From positions 65,484 through 129,483 of the forward strand of contig JANYKT010000159.1 of NCBI GenBank assembly GCA_025358085.1: a stretch of 64,000 nt of DNA. The letters run 5' to 3'. Made by a program: the position numbers and the translations under genes. The stretch is from Deltaproteobacteria bacterium. GTDB lineage: Bacteria > Myxococcota > Myxococcia > Myxococcales > 40CM-4-68-19. This document shows positions 56,104 to 64,000 of the stretch, in pieces; within the stretch, counting starts at the first letter, position 1, and every line of letters starts with the position of its first letter. Under the pieces are notes generated by a model, which was not told the DNA's origin, searched no databases, and saw only the letters and a list, made by a program, of their open reading frames with translations.

Positions 56104-56793
56104 ATGCACCCCAACATGAGTTTCCACGAAGTGAAAGAGCTGCTCGAGACCGGCGGCGTGACGATGGTCATCATCGTCCTCGGCTCGATTGCCGCGGTGG
56201 TCATTGGAATTGAGCGCATCCTTTTTCTGCGCGGTTTTTCGGTCAAGGCGCAGCAGCTGCACGAAACAGTCGTCAAGGCGCTCTTGAAGGGCGACGCGCA
56301 GAACGCCATGCACGAGTGCGACCGCTCTCACATCCCGACTGCCGGCATCTATCGCGCCGCGGTGGACCGCGCCGCCAGGCCCGAACGCGTTCCCGACGCG
56401 GTGGACCGCGCCCGCCGGGAGGTGGTGCAGGCCCTCCGCTCGCCTCTCTGGATCCTCGGTACGCTCGGCGCCGTGATGCCCTTCGTCGGCCTCTTTGGCA
56501 CCGTCTGGGGCATCCTCAAATCGTTCCGTCAGATGGCCGCGGCCGGGACCGGCGGCTTCGCGGTGGTGGCCTCGGGCATCTCCGAGGCGCTGATCACCAC
56601 CGCCGGCGGCATCGCCGTCGCCGTCGAAGCGGTCGTGCTCTACAATTATTTCCAGGCGCGCGTGTCCCGCGAATCGTTCGACCTGACGCTCAAGTGCGAC
56701 GAGCTCGCTGAGATCGTCCAGGACAAGGCAGCCGAGTTGGCCGGCCCGCGCGGCGCTGGCGCCGGTGAATCCCGCTCCGTGGCCAACTCATGA
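56104..56793 (+). CDS. MotA/TolQ/ExbB proton channel protein
   Basis: A 229-residue inner-membrane protein with three helices: about 18-38 (VTMVIIVLGSIAAVVIGIER), 115-140 (LGTLGAVMPFVGLFGTVWGI) and 155-180 (ISEALITTAGGIAVAVEAVV). The FVGLFGTVWGI and ITTAGGIAVAVEAV segments are diagnostic. With its ExbD/TolR partner 10 bp downstream it forms a proton-driven energiser of outer-membrane processes. TonB or Pal is not adjacent, so ExbB and TolQ cannot be told apart. ATG 56116 is an alternative start. Confidence 0.88.
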   Translation: MHPNMSFHEVKELLETGGVTMVIIVLGSIAAVVIGIERILFLRGFSVKAQQLHETVVKALLKGDAQNAMHECDRSHIPTAGIYRAAVDRAARPERVPDAVDRARREVVQALRSPLWILGTLGAVMPFVGLFGTVWGILKSFRQMAAAGTGGFAVVASGISEALITTAGGIAVAVEAVVLYNYFQARVSRESFDLTLKCDELAEIVQDKAAELAGPRGAGAGESRSVANS

Positions 56794-56803
56794 GGAGCAT
56801 GCC

Positions 56804-57262
56804 ATGTCGATGAGCGGGCCCCGCGGGTCGCACCACCAGGACGACGAAGAGGGACCGGCGGTCTTCGCCGATATCAACATCACGCCGCTCACCGATATCT
56901 TTCTGGTGCTGCTGATCATCTTCATGGTCACCTCCACCGCGCTGGTCGAATCGGGCCAGGGCGGCGCGGGCGCGGGCGTTCGCGTGGACCTGCCCAAGGG
57001 CCAGGCGCGCGAGATCAAGCAGATGGCGCGCGACTTTCCGGTCGCCATCCTGGCCGACGGCACCACAGTGGTGGAAGGCAAGACCATCGATATGGGCGCT
57101 TTGAAAGAGCGGCTGCAGAAGCTGTTGAAAGAGTCGCCCGACGCGCAGGTGATCATCCAGGCCGACACCGGCGTGCACCACGGCAAGGTGGTTGAAGTCA
57201 TGGAGGTGGCGAAGTCCGTCGGGGTCGAGCGGCTCGCCATTGCTACCGAGGCGGCGCCGTAG
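56804..57262 (+). CDS. ExbD/TolR biopolymer transport protein
   Basis: A 152-residue bitopic protein: a hydrophilic N-terminus, one helix with the critical Asp (NITPLTDIFLVLLIIFMVTS; Asp in PLTD), and a periplasmic domain (VAILADGTTVVEGKTIDMGA, VIIQADTGVHHGKVVEVMEV). GAGGAG precedes ATG 56804. It works with the ExbB/TolQ-like gene just upstream. Confidence 0.9.
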   Translation: MSMSGPRGSHHQDDEEGPAVFADINITPLTDIFLVLLIIFMVTSTALVESGQGGAGAGVRVDLPKGQAREIKQMARDFPVAILADGTTVVEGKTIDMGALKERLQKLLKESPDAQVIIQADTGVHHGKVVEVMEVAKSVGVERLAIATEAAP

Positions 57263-57284
57263 AGCGGAGCCGCAAAGGAAGCGA

Positions 57285-57860
57285 TTACGGACGCGCGACG
57301 ATGGCAACTTGCGGGAGCGTGTGGAGCTCGAATCGGACCGTGAGCGGATCGTACGCCTTGAGCGCGCCCAGCATGGCGGATGGCGGCTCGACCCCGAAGT
57401 CGCTCATCAGCAACGGAACCGCTCCAATCGCGTAGATCGAGCCGTCGGAACTGGTGGCCGCTTCGACCACGAATGTCACCCGGCGCGTACGGCCGGCGAT
57501 GGTGAGCGCGCCCGTCGCCTGCAGGACCACGCCTTCACCCGCCACCCGCTCGGTCGAGAGAAGCCGATATTCGATGGCCGGGTGTTCATCGGACTTGAGG
57601 GCGTCGCGCAGCTTTCCATTGAAGAAGCGGCTGCCGCAGTCGAGGTCGGTCACGGGGACCCGCAGCGCCAGACTGCGCGCGGGCTGGGCCGACGCGGAGA
57701 CCTCGGCGCCCGCCCTGGCGTCGACGGTCCTGGCCGTGCAGGACCAAGGGTGAAAGTTCGTATCACCTTCAATCCAGAGCTTGCTCTCCTTTGCGAGTTT
57801 GATTGGTCTGGCTTGCGCCAGGGCGGTCAGCACGAGGAGGACACTTAACAAGGCGGACAT
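57285..57860 (-). CDS. YceI-family secreted protein
   Basis: A 191-residue periplasmic protein: signal peptide MSALLSVLLVLTALAQA, then the YceI lipocalin-like barrel (LWIEGDTNFHPWSCTA, LDCGSRFFNGKLRDALK, YRLLSTERV, LTIAGRTRRVTFVVEA). Such proteins bind isoprenoid-like lipids. The segment FHPWSC with two Cys (WSC and LDCG) suggests a disulphide. GGGAGG lies six bases before the ATG. A second copy lacking its middle lies divergently at 58115-58455. It converges on the ExbD gene with a 22-bp gap. Confidence 0.85.
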   Translation of the reverse strand: MSALLSVLLVLTALAQARPIKLAKESKLWIEGDTNFHPWSCTARTVDARAGAEVSASAQPARSLALRVPVTDLDCGSRFFNGKLRDALKSDEHPAIEYRLLSTERVAGEGVVLQATGALTIAGRTRRVTFVVEAATSSDGSIYAIGAVPLLMSDFGVEPPSAMLGALKAYDPLTVRFELHTLPQVAIVARP

Positions 57861-58071
57861 TTGATGCCTCCCGATGCTTCAACAAGCGACCAGACGCTTC
57901 GTGCACGGACACGGAATCAATTCGCTGATATCCACGATTCATGCCGGGGGCCTTTCCGACGGGAGGCACGCTGCAAACGCAGCGGTTGCGCGGACCTGGT
58001 GTGACCGAACGCGCAAACCATGCGCGTTGCCTGGCAGAAGCGCCCGTCGGCCGTCATTCGAATTGAAGCCA

Positions 58072-58087
58072 TGGCACGGGCGCTGCA
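58072..58087 (+). promoter_or_regulatory. Candidate sigma-54 promoter before the decayed YceI gene
   Basis: TGGCACG (58072-58078), four bases, then CTGCA (58083-58087); GG and GC are 12 bases apart. The -24 block matches consensus exactly and the -12 block has one mismatch (CTGC for TTGC). It ends 27 bp before the ATG at 58115, with AAAGGAG at 58101-58107, leaving a short leader. No activator gene is adjacent. Confidence 0.5.
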
Positions 58088-58114
58088 GAGCTTCGCAAGC
58101 AAAGGAGAACGCCA

Positions 58115-58455
58115 ATGCTGAGCAGCCTCTTCCTCATCGCGCAGGTCGCCGTTTCGCAAGGAGCGCCGTTTGCACTCGCGCCCGAGAGCAAGATCTGGAT
58201 CGAGGGTGATTCAAATATTCATCCCTGGTCCTGCAAGGCGACCAGACTGAAAGCAAACATCACCGCCGACGTGACCGCCGAGCAGCCTGCGCGCAGTCTC
58301 GCGCTGCAGATCCCGGTGGAAGCCCTCGAATGTGGCAGCGGGCTGATGAACAGCAATCTCCGCAAAGCCCTCAAGGCCGAGAATTACCCGCGCTGCTGGT
58401 GAAGTTCGAGATCCACACCCTGCCGCTCCCCGCGGCCCACGCTTCTGTGCCTTGA
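58115..58455 (+). pseudogene. YceI-family gene with internal deletion
   Basis: The N-terminal half is well preserved: signal peptide LSSLFLIAQVAVSQGAPF, WIEGDSNIHPWSCKATRLKA, LECGSGLMNSNLRKALKAEN. It aligns closely with the intact YceI protein at 57285-57860. At about 58390 the frame meets TGA, but the next frame gives VKFEIHTLPLPAAHASVP ending at 58455, matching the C-terminus (VRFELHTLP) of the intact copy. About 80 codons between these blocks are missing, with a frameshift at the junction. The Shine-Dalgarno and a candidate sigma-54 promoter remain. A short 95-residue product is possible but could not form the barrel. Confidence 0.8.
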
Positions 58456-58458
58456 GAT

Positions 58459-59583
58459 TCAATCGAGGCTCGCGTCCTCGTCGTCTTCAGCGGGGCCGGA
58501 GATCCGCTCGCGGCGACGGGCGCTCTCCAGCACCTCCTCGAGCTTGCCGAGAAGGTCCTTGTTTCCATCCTGCTGATAACGCGCCAATGACTGCTCGAAT
58601 TCGGGAATGCGCTCGAGAAATCCGGCGAGCCGGGCAGTGGTGATCTCGTCGGCGTAGAGCCCGTATCCTTCCGCCTCGAGATACCGGCAATTCAGCACCT
58701 GCTCAAATTGCTTGCCGACCGGCTGCGCCAGCATGGGTTTGTGCAGATAGACCGCCTCGCCCATCAGCGTGAAGCCGCCGCTCGCCACCACTCCGCGAGC
58801 GGTGCGCAGGTCATCGATGAAGCCCTGCTCGCTGAATGGCCGATAGAGTAAATTTCCCTCGCGCAGATCCTCTTTCAGTTCGCGCCGCAGACCATAGATG
58901 CGGCACTCGATCCCCGAGGCTTTCAATATCCCGGGAAGCTCCTTGTTGGTCGTATAGGTCTGATAGACGAGCAAGTGATTGCCGCGCTCGGACTTTGCCG
59001 CCAGGATCTCCGGTCTCAGGATGGGCGGGTGCAGCGTGGTCCTGCGCTTGCGCACGGGCGGATAGAAGAAGGTGCTGATCAGGTAATGCCAGGCTCCCGG
59101 CACCTTGGTCTTGATGAGCGCCCTGGCAATCTGGAAATCGGCTTGGTGGCCCTCGATCAGCGCGGGGTCGTGCTTGCAGCGATTGATGATCTGCATGTTA
59201 TCGACCGAGATGACAGGGAGCCTGTGATTGACGGCGTAGAGATAGCTCCAGCTCTCGAAGTCCGAGACCACCACGTCGGGCTTGAACTCATTGGCAAGGT
59301 CGAAGTATGCGCGCAGGTTGCGAGGCCAGCCGCCGGCCACCGCGCCCTTCAGGTTCTCGAGCAGCGTCTTGCTATTCGAGACCTGATTGTTCTCGGTGAC
59401 GATGGTGAAGCCCCAGATCTTCTTCACCGCCAGGTGCTCGCCTGCCCGCTTGGCGAGGTAATCGTGCGCACGGCCCGAAACCACCACCTGCACGTCGTGG
59501 TGCTTGACCAGCTCGTCGAGGACGACGCGCGACCGGATGGCGTGCCCCATGCCTTCGCCGACAACGCCGTAGAGGATTCGCAT
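58459..59583 (-). CDS. MJ1255/VC2487-type glycosyltransferase
   Basis: A 374-residue GT-B enzyme (GT28-related). MRILYGVVGEGMGHAIRSRV at the N-terminus and VVASGGFTLMGEAVYLHKPM in the donor domain are typical of the MJ1255/VC2487 family; KPMLAQPVGKQFEQVLNCRY follows. The natural acceptor is unknown; lipid or cell-wall glycosylation is usual for GT28 relatives. It is divergent from the histidine kinase gene, with a 46-bp gap between starts. Confidence 0.85.
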   Translation of the reverse strand: MRILYGVVGEGMGHAIRSRVVLDELVKHHDVQVVVSGRAHDYLAKRAGEHLAVKKIWGFTIVTENNQVSNSKTLLENLKGAVAGGWPRNLRAYFDLANEFKPDVVVSDFESWSYLYAVNHRLPVISVDNMQIINRCKHDPALIEGHQADFQIARALIKTKVPGAWHYLISTFFYPPVRKRRTTLHPPILRPEILAAKSERGNHLLVYQTYTTNKELPGILKASGIECRIYGLRRELKEDLREGNLLYRPFSEQGFIDDLRTARGVVASGGFTLMGEAVYLHKPMLAQPVGKQFEQVLNCRYLEAEGYGLYADEITTARLAGFLERIPEFEQSLARYQQDGNKDLLGKLEEVLESARRRERISGPAEDDEDASLD

Positions 59584-59629
59584 GCGACTCTTTTACCGCT
59601 GCTCGAGCGCGGGTGTACGATTCGCCGCG

Positions 59630-60706
59630 ATGCGGCTCAGCGACGAAGTGATTACGCGCTCACTCGGCGACGATCTACCGGTCGGTATCTGGGTTGCGCG
59701 CGCCCCTGGCGGCGACTTCGTCTACGCGAACCGGGCCTTCCGCGAAATCATGGGAATGGAGGCGCGCAGCGACGTCGCCGCCGGCGAGTACGTCGCGCCC
59801 TACGGCATCTGCACGCGCGCCGGCGAACTCTATCCGGAGAACCGGATGCCGTTCATACGCGCGCTCGAAGCCGGAACCACGGTGGTCGTTGACGACATCG
59901 TCATTCACCGCAGCGACGGCGGCCGCGTCCACATCCGCGCGCAGGCCCGCCCGGTCTCGCATGAGGGCCTTGTTTCGCACGTCGTGATTGTCTTTATCGA
60001 TATCACCCGCGAAGTGGAGGCCGAGTCGCGGCTGCGGATGGCGCAGAGGATGGAGTCCATCGGCACGCTTGCCGGCGGTATCGCGCACGACTTCAACAAC
60101 CTGCTCGCGGTGGTGCAGCTGGTCTCGTCGTCGCTCTCCTCGCGCGAGCAGGACCCGGCGAAGCTCGAAGCGCTCCAGAACATCCAGCAGGCCGCCGACA
60201 GCGGCGCGCAGCTGACCCGCGCCTTGCTCGGCCTTGCCCGCAGCAGCAGCGGCCGCCCGCTGCTCGCGCGCGTGCAGTTGAACGAGGTAGTCGCAGGCGT
60301 CGAGCAGATCGTCCGGCGCACGCTGGGCTCGCACATCTCCGTCGAGCTATCGCTGGCGAGCCGCGCCGAGGTAATGGGCGAGCGCTCACAGCTGGAGCAG
60401 GTGGTCATGAACCTGGTGCTCAATGCGCGCGATGCCATGGCGGAGGGCGGCGCGCTGGTCTTGCGCACGCGCGACGAGCCCGCCGAGGTGGTGCTCGAGG
60501 TGGCGGACACCGGCAGCGGCATCGCGCCCGAACTGCGGCAGCGCATCTTCGAGCCCTACTTCACCACCCGCACCGGCGTCGGCACCGGGCTCGGGCTGGC
60601 CACGGTCTTCAGCATCGTGCAGGGCCACGGCGGCAGCATCGCAGCGCTCGACAACGCCCCGAGCGGCACGACCATGCGCGTCCAGCTGCCCTCGGCAAAA
60701 GCCTGA
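59630..60706 (+). CDS. PAS-domain sensor histidine kinase
   Basis: A soluble histidine kinase of 358 aa. A PAS domain covers about residues 10-130 (DDLPVGIWVARAPGGDFVYA). The H-box is TLAGGIAHDFNNLLAVVQL with His near 152, and the ATPase has VVMNLVLNARDAMAEGG, EVADTGSGIAPELR, FEPYFTTR and GTGLGLATVFSIVQGHGG. No membrane helix or receiver domain is present, so it needs a separate response regulator, not seen here. ATG 59630 was preferred over ATG 59582, which overlaps the divergent gene. It converges on deoA with a 5-bp gap. Confidence 0.9.
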   Translation: MRLSDEVITRSLGDDLPVGIWVARAPGGDFVYANRAFREIMGMEARSDVAAGEYVAPYGICTRAGELYPENRMPFIRALEAGTTVVVDDIVIHRSDGGRVHIRAQARPVSHEGLVSHVVIVFIDITREVEAESRLRMAQRMESIGTLAGGIAHDFNNLLAVVQLVSSSLSSREQDPAKLEALQNIQQAADSGAQLTRALLGLARSSSGRPLLARVQLNEVVAGVEQIVRRTLGSHISVELSLASRAEVMGERSQLEQVVMNLVLNARDAMAEGGALVLRTRDEPAEVVLEVADTGSGIAPELRQRIFEPYFTTRTGVGTGLGLATVFSIVQGHGGSIAALDNAPSGTTMRVQLPSAKA

Positions 60707-60711
60707 AAATT

Positions 60712-62028
60712 CTAGCTGATGCGCTCGAGCACCAGCGGCTTCTGTTCCGCCGGTTCGGTGCCGATCTGCGCCGCCACGAGCAGGCGCGCCTCTCCGCGAT
60801 CGAGCCGCTCCGCCGTTGCCGCGTGCAGCTCGGCCAACGTCTCTCCTGCGTGCACCTCGTCGCCGACGCGCTTGCGCAACAGTAACCCGGCCGCGTGATC
60901 GACCAGGTCCTCCTTGCGCGCGCGCCCCGCGCCCAGCTCCACCGCCGCAAGCCCGACCAGCTCCGCGTCCAGCGAAGACAGCACGCCCGAGCGGGTCGCC
61001 TTGACTTCGCGCCTCAGCTTGGGCTGCGGCAGTCGCGATGGATCCTCGATGCAGGCCGCATCGCCGCCCTGCGCTTCGATGAGCTGCGCGAAGCGCCGGA
61101 GCGCGGTGCCGTCCTTGAGCGCGGTCTCGAGCCGCCGGCGGGCCAGGAGCGGGTCGCGGCCCACTCCCGGCGCGTCCCCCGCGAGCAGCATTTCGACGCC
61201 CAGCCGCAGCGTCAGCTCGCGCACGTCGGCAGGCCCGTCGTCGCGCAGGATATCAATCGACTCCTGCACTTCGACCGCGTTGCCGACGGCGAAACCAAGC
61301 GGCGCGTCCATATTCGTCAAGAGCGCAGTGCAGCCGCGGCCCACCGCGCGGCAGAGGTCGACCATGGTGCGCGCCAGCAGCCGCGCGTCGTCCAATGACT
61401 TCATGAATGCTCCACGCCCGACTTTCACGTCCAGCACCAGCGCGTCGATGCCCTCCGCCAGCTTCTTGGAAAGGATGCTCGAGGCAATCAGCGGCACCGA
61501 TTCCACCGTCGCCGTCGCGTCGCGCAGCGCATACAGCTTGCGATCAGCGGGCGCGATCTCGGTGGTCTGGCCAATCAAACAAACGCCCAGGGTATTCACC
61601 AGCTCGATAAAGCGCGCGATGGGAAGCTGGACCGCGAAGCCCGGAATGCTCTCGAGTTTGTCGAGGGTACCGCCGGTATGGCCGAGCCCCCGCCCGCTCA
61701 CCATGGGCACGCGGACCCCGCAGACGGCGACCAGCGGCGCGAGCGGCAGCGAGATCTTGTCGCCGACGCCGCCGGTAGAGTGCTTGTCCACCTTGCGGCC
61801 GGGAATTCCGGAGAGGTCCAGCACCTGGCCCGAGTGCAGCATGGCATCGAGCCACGCGGGCAGCTCGGTCTTGACGTCGAGTCCGCGGAAGAAAACGGCC
61901 ATCAGGAAGGCGGCGAGCTGGTCGTCGCCGATGCTGCCGTCGGTGGCGCCGCGAATCAGGAAGCGCAGCTCTTCTTCTTCGAGACGGCCGCCGTCCCGCT
62001 TCTTGCGAATGAGGTCGTACGCGCGCAT
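60712..62028 (-). CDS. deoA: Thymidine/pyrimidine-nucleoside phosphorylase
   Basis: A 438-residue enzyme that splits thymidine or uridine with phosphate. Features are the N-terminal helical domain ([20 protein letters not shown]), [20 protein letters not shown] for phosphate binding, [20 protein letters not shown], and the lysine-containing [15 protein letters not shown]. The C-terminal domain is complete. With cdd and pnp nearby it completes a nucleoside salvage group, though the genes are not one operon. Confidence 0.94.
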   Translation of the reverse strand: MRAYDLIRKKRDGGRLEEEELRFLIRGATDGSIGDDQLAAFLMAVFFRGLDVKTELPAWLDAMLHSGQVLDLSGIPGRKVDKHSTGGVGDKISLPLAPLVAVCGVRVPMVSGRGLGHTGGTLDKLESIPGFAVQLPIARFIELVNTLGVCLIGQTTEIAPADRKLYALRDATATVESVPLIASSILSKKLAEGIDALVLDVKVGRGAFMKSLDDARLLARTMVDLCRAVGRGCTALLTNMDAPLGFAVGNAVEVQESIDILRDDGPADVRELTLRLGVEMLLAGDAPGVGRDPLLARRRLETALKDGTALRRFAQLIEAQGGDAACIEDPSRLPQPKLRREVKATRSGVLSSLDAELVGLAAVELGAGRARKEDLVDHAAGLLLRKRVGDEVHAGETLAELHAATAERLDRGEARLLVAAQIGTEPAEQKPLVLERIS

Positions 62029-62126
62029 GGGCGGCGCAAGCTGCCCGTTTTCAGAGGAGGCGTCAACGCAGCCGGAACTCCCCGTTCCCGTCGACAGGCG
62101 GGCCTCGGACGGTTAATCAGGCCCGC

Positions 62127-64000
62127 ATGTCGATCATCGAGCCGGGGCCGGGCGCAGCGGAGTTTCCCCACGAGCTGTCCGCACGGCTCGGGCAGGCAGT
62201 CGCGGCACGCAAGGACCCGCCACGCACGAAGCACTTGCGCGCGGACGGGAGCGCGCTTTTTACCAACCGGCTGGCGCTGCAGACGTCTCCCTATCTCTTG
62301 CAGCACGCGCACAATCCCGTCGCCTGGTATGCTTGGGGCGAAGAGGCTTTCGCCCGCGCGCGGGTCGAGGACAAGCCGGTCTTCCTCAGCGTTGGTTACT
62401 CCACCTGCCATTGGTGTCACGTCATGGAGGAGGAGTCTTTTGAAGACCTGGAGATCGCGCAGCTGATCAATCAACTGTATGTGCCAATCAAGGTGGACCG
62501 CGAGGAGCGGCCCGACGTCGATGCTGTCTATATGCAGGCCGTGCAGATGCTCACCCAGCACGGCGGCTGGCCGATGACCGTCTTTCTCACGCCTGACAAG
62601 AAGCCTTTCTTCGGTGGCACCTATTTCCCGCCGCGCGACGGCGAGCGCGGCGCGCGGGTGGGCTTTCGCACGATTTTGCTTGAGCTCGACCGCGTCTATC
62701 GGACCGAGCGGGAGCGGGCGGTGCAATCGGCCGAGCAGATCGCGGCGGCGGTGCGCGACAGCCTCGCAGCCGAAGCGCCCACTGGACTGCCGGGCACCCT
62801 CTCGCTCGATGGCGCGTTTGCACATGCACGGGAAATCTATGACGCTCTCGAAGGCGGCGTCCGGCGCGCGCCCAAGTTTCCTTCCTCATTGAATACCCGC
62901 TTCCTGCTTCGCTACTTCAAGCGCACCGGCGAACCGGAAGCCCTGCAGATGGCGGTGCATACCCTCGAGAAGATGGCGCTCGGAGGCATCTATGATCAGG
63001 TGGGCGGCGGCTTTCACCGCTATTCCACCGACGCGCGCTGGCTGGTCCCTCATTTCGAGAAGATGCTTTATGACAATGCCTTGCTCGTTCCTGCTTATGT
63101 CGAGGGATACCAGGTCACGGGCGCGCCGTTCCTGCGTCATATCGCGATTGAGGTGCTCGATTATGTCGCGCGCGAAATGACCGGCCCTGCGGGCGGATTC
63201 TGGTCGGCCACCGACGCCGACAGCGAAGGAGAGGAAGGCACCTTCTTCGTCTGGACGCCCGCGCAGCTGGTTCAGGTGCTGGGCGAGGCGGATGGCGCGC
63301 AGGTGGCGCAGCTGTTTGGCGTGACTGCCGGGGGGAACTTTGAAGGCAATAGTGTTCTGTCGCTGGCGCGTGTGCCGACGGTCGACGAGCGGAGCTTGCT
63401 TGATCGCGTCCGGCCGAAGCTCTATGCGGCGCGCGCGGGGCGGCCACCGCCGTTGACAGATCACAAGATCTTGACCTCCTGGAATGGACTGATGATCTCG
63501 GCGTTCGCGCGCGCGGGGCTCGCGCTCGACCGGCCCGACTTCGTTCAGCGCGGCGCGGCGGCCGCGGACTATCTCCTGCGCGAGCGCGTCGCGGGCGGCA
63601 AGCTGCTGCGCACCTCGGCGGGCCACGAGGGGCTGCTCGAGGACCACTCCTTTTTCGCGGCCGGTCTGCTGGATCTGTTCGAGGCGACCGGCGAGAAGCG
63701 CTGGCTTTCTGCTGCTATCGAGTTGCACGCGCAGCTGTCCGCGCGATTCGCCGACCCGCAGGGCGGCTTCTTCCGCACCGCGACCGACGCCGAAGAGCTG
63801 CTCGCCCGCGAGAAGCCTGCTTATGACGGCGCCGAGCCCACCGGCAACTCCGTGGCGGCGCTCACGCTGCTGCGGCTCGAAGCAATCACCTCCGACGCCG
63901 CCTATCGCGCGCAGGCCGAGGCGTTGCTCAAATGCTTCGGCGCGCTGCTGGCGGGCGCCCCCGCGGCGCTCGGCGAGATGTTGCTCGCGGTGGACTTCCT
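62127..64000 (+). CDS. DUF255 thioredoxin-fold protein, YyaL/SSP411-like (3' part missing)
   Basis: The ORF starts at ATG 62127 and runs past the right edge; 624 residues are visible. An N-terminal thioredoxin-like domain carries [20 protein letters not shown], the CxxC pair in [16 protein letters not shown], and [20 protein letters not shown]. The rest is an (alpha/alpha)6 barrel like N-acylglucosamine 2-epimerases ([52 protein letters not shown]). Function is not settled in the family. A 50-residue extension precedes the conserved domain. It is divergent from deoA with a 98-bp gap. Confidence 0.9.
   Translation, partial: MSIIEPGPGAAEFPHELSARLGQAVAARKDPPRTKHLRADGSALFTNRLALQTSPYLLQHAHNPVAWYAWGEEAFARARVEDKPVFLSVGYSTCHWCHVMEEESFEDLEIAQLINQLYVPIKVDREERPDVDAVYMQAVQMLTQHGGWPMTVFLTPDKKPFFGGTYFPPRDGERGARVGFRTILLELDRVYRTERERAVQSAEQIAAAVRDSLAAEAPTGLPGTLSLDGAFAHAREIYDALEGGVRRAPKFPSSLNTRFLLRYFKRTGEPEALQMAVHTLEKMALGGIYDQVGGGFHRYSTDARWLVPHFEKMLYDNALLVPAYVEGYQVTGAPFLRHIAIEVLDYVAREMTGPAGGFWSATDADSEGEEGTFFVWTPAQLVQVLGEADGAQVAQLFGVTAGGNFEGNSVLSLARVPTVDERSLLDRVRPKLYAARAGRPPPLTDHKILTSWNGLMISAFARAGLALDRPDFVQRGAAAADYLLRERVAGGKLLRTSAGHEGLLEDHSFFAAGLLDLFEATGEKRWLSAAIELHAQLSARFADPQGGFFRTATDAEELLAREKPAYDGAEPTGNSVAALTLLRLEAITSDAAYRAQAEALLKCFGALLAGAPAALGEMLLAVDF

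Overview
The window is high-GC DNA from a member of the Myxococcota (Myxococcus/Anaeromyxobacter-like). The main reason is a type IV pilus (T4P) locus in myxobacterial arrangement: pilB-T-C-S-R, pilA with pilG/H/I/D, and pilM-N-O-P-Q followed by mglC, efp, accB, accC and sgmX. The combination mglC-efp-accBC-sgmX beside pilMNOPQ is the order I know from M. xanthus (about MXAN_5766 to 5776). That comparison is from memory, not a search.

Layout. 1-7.3 kb (minus strand): a partial ExeA-like AAA ATPase, the polarity/T4P activator SgmX (TPR), AccC, AccB, EF-P, the roadblock protein MglC, a 69-aa TPR-like protein and a lipoprotein. 7.3-12.8 kb (minus): pilQ, pilP, pilO, pilN, pilM. 12.8-13.1 kb: a small HTH regulator. 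13.4-34.3 kb: a polysaccharide island. It holds a Wzm/Wzt ABC exporter, CDP-glucose synthesis and dehydration (RfbF, RfbG), two sugar C-methyltransferases, a 3,5-epimerase-like cupin, a CmcI-like methyltransferase, an SDR sugar enzyme, a GMD-like dehydratase, seven GT2/GT4 glycosyltransferases, a DUF2304 protein and two large membrane proteins of GT-C/TMTC type. 34.3-48.2 kb: pilD, a pilH-like ABC ATPase, pilA with a sigma-54 promoter, pilG- and pilI-like genes, a GT39-TPR fusion, pilR, pilS, pilC, pilT, pilB. 48.3-64 kb: ribF, an outer-membrane barrel candidate, a 1153-aa lipase-like lipoprotein, nucleoside salvage enzymes (cdd, pnp, deoA), an ExbB/ExbD pair, an intact and a decayed YceI gene, an MJ1255-type glycosyltransferase, a PAS histidine kinase and a partial DUF255/thioredoxin-fold protein running off the end.

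How the genes fit together. PilB/PilT are the extension and retraction motors, PilC and PilM/N/O/P the inner-membrane and alignment complex, PilQ the secretin, PilD the prepilin peptidase and PilA the pilin. PilS/PilR with RpoN probably drive pilA from the -24/-12 element at 36414-36429. SgmX and MglC are the local links between this machine and the MglA/MglB polarity module, which is not in the window. The island would make and export an O-antigen-like glycan whose precursor is probably a CDP-6-deoxy C-methyl sugar.

Signs of rearrangement: the island separates pilD from pilM; a glycosyltransferase tail fragment lies on the other side of the gmd-like gene from its full-length relative; a frameshifted transposase remnant lies between cdd and pnp; and one of two YceI paralogues has lost its middle. 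I saw no rRNA, tRNA, CRISPR array or intact insertion sequence.
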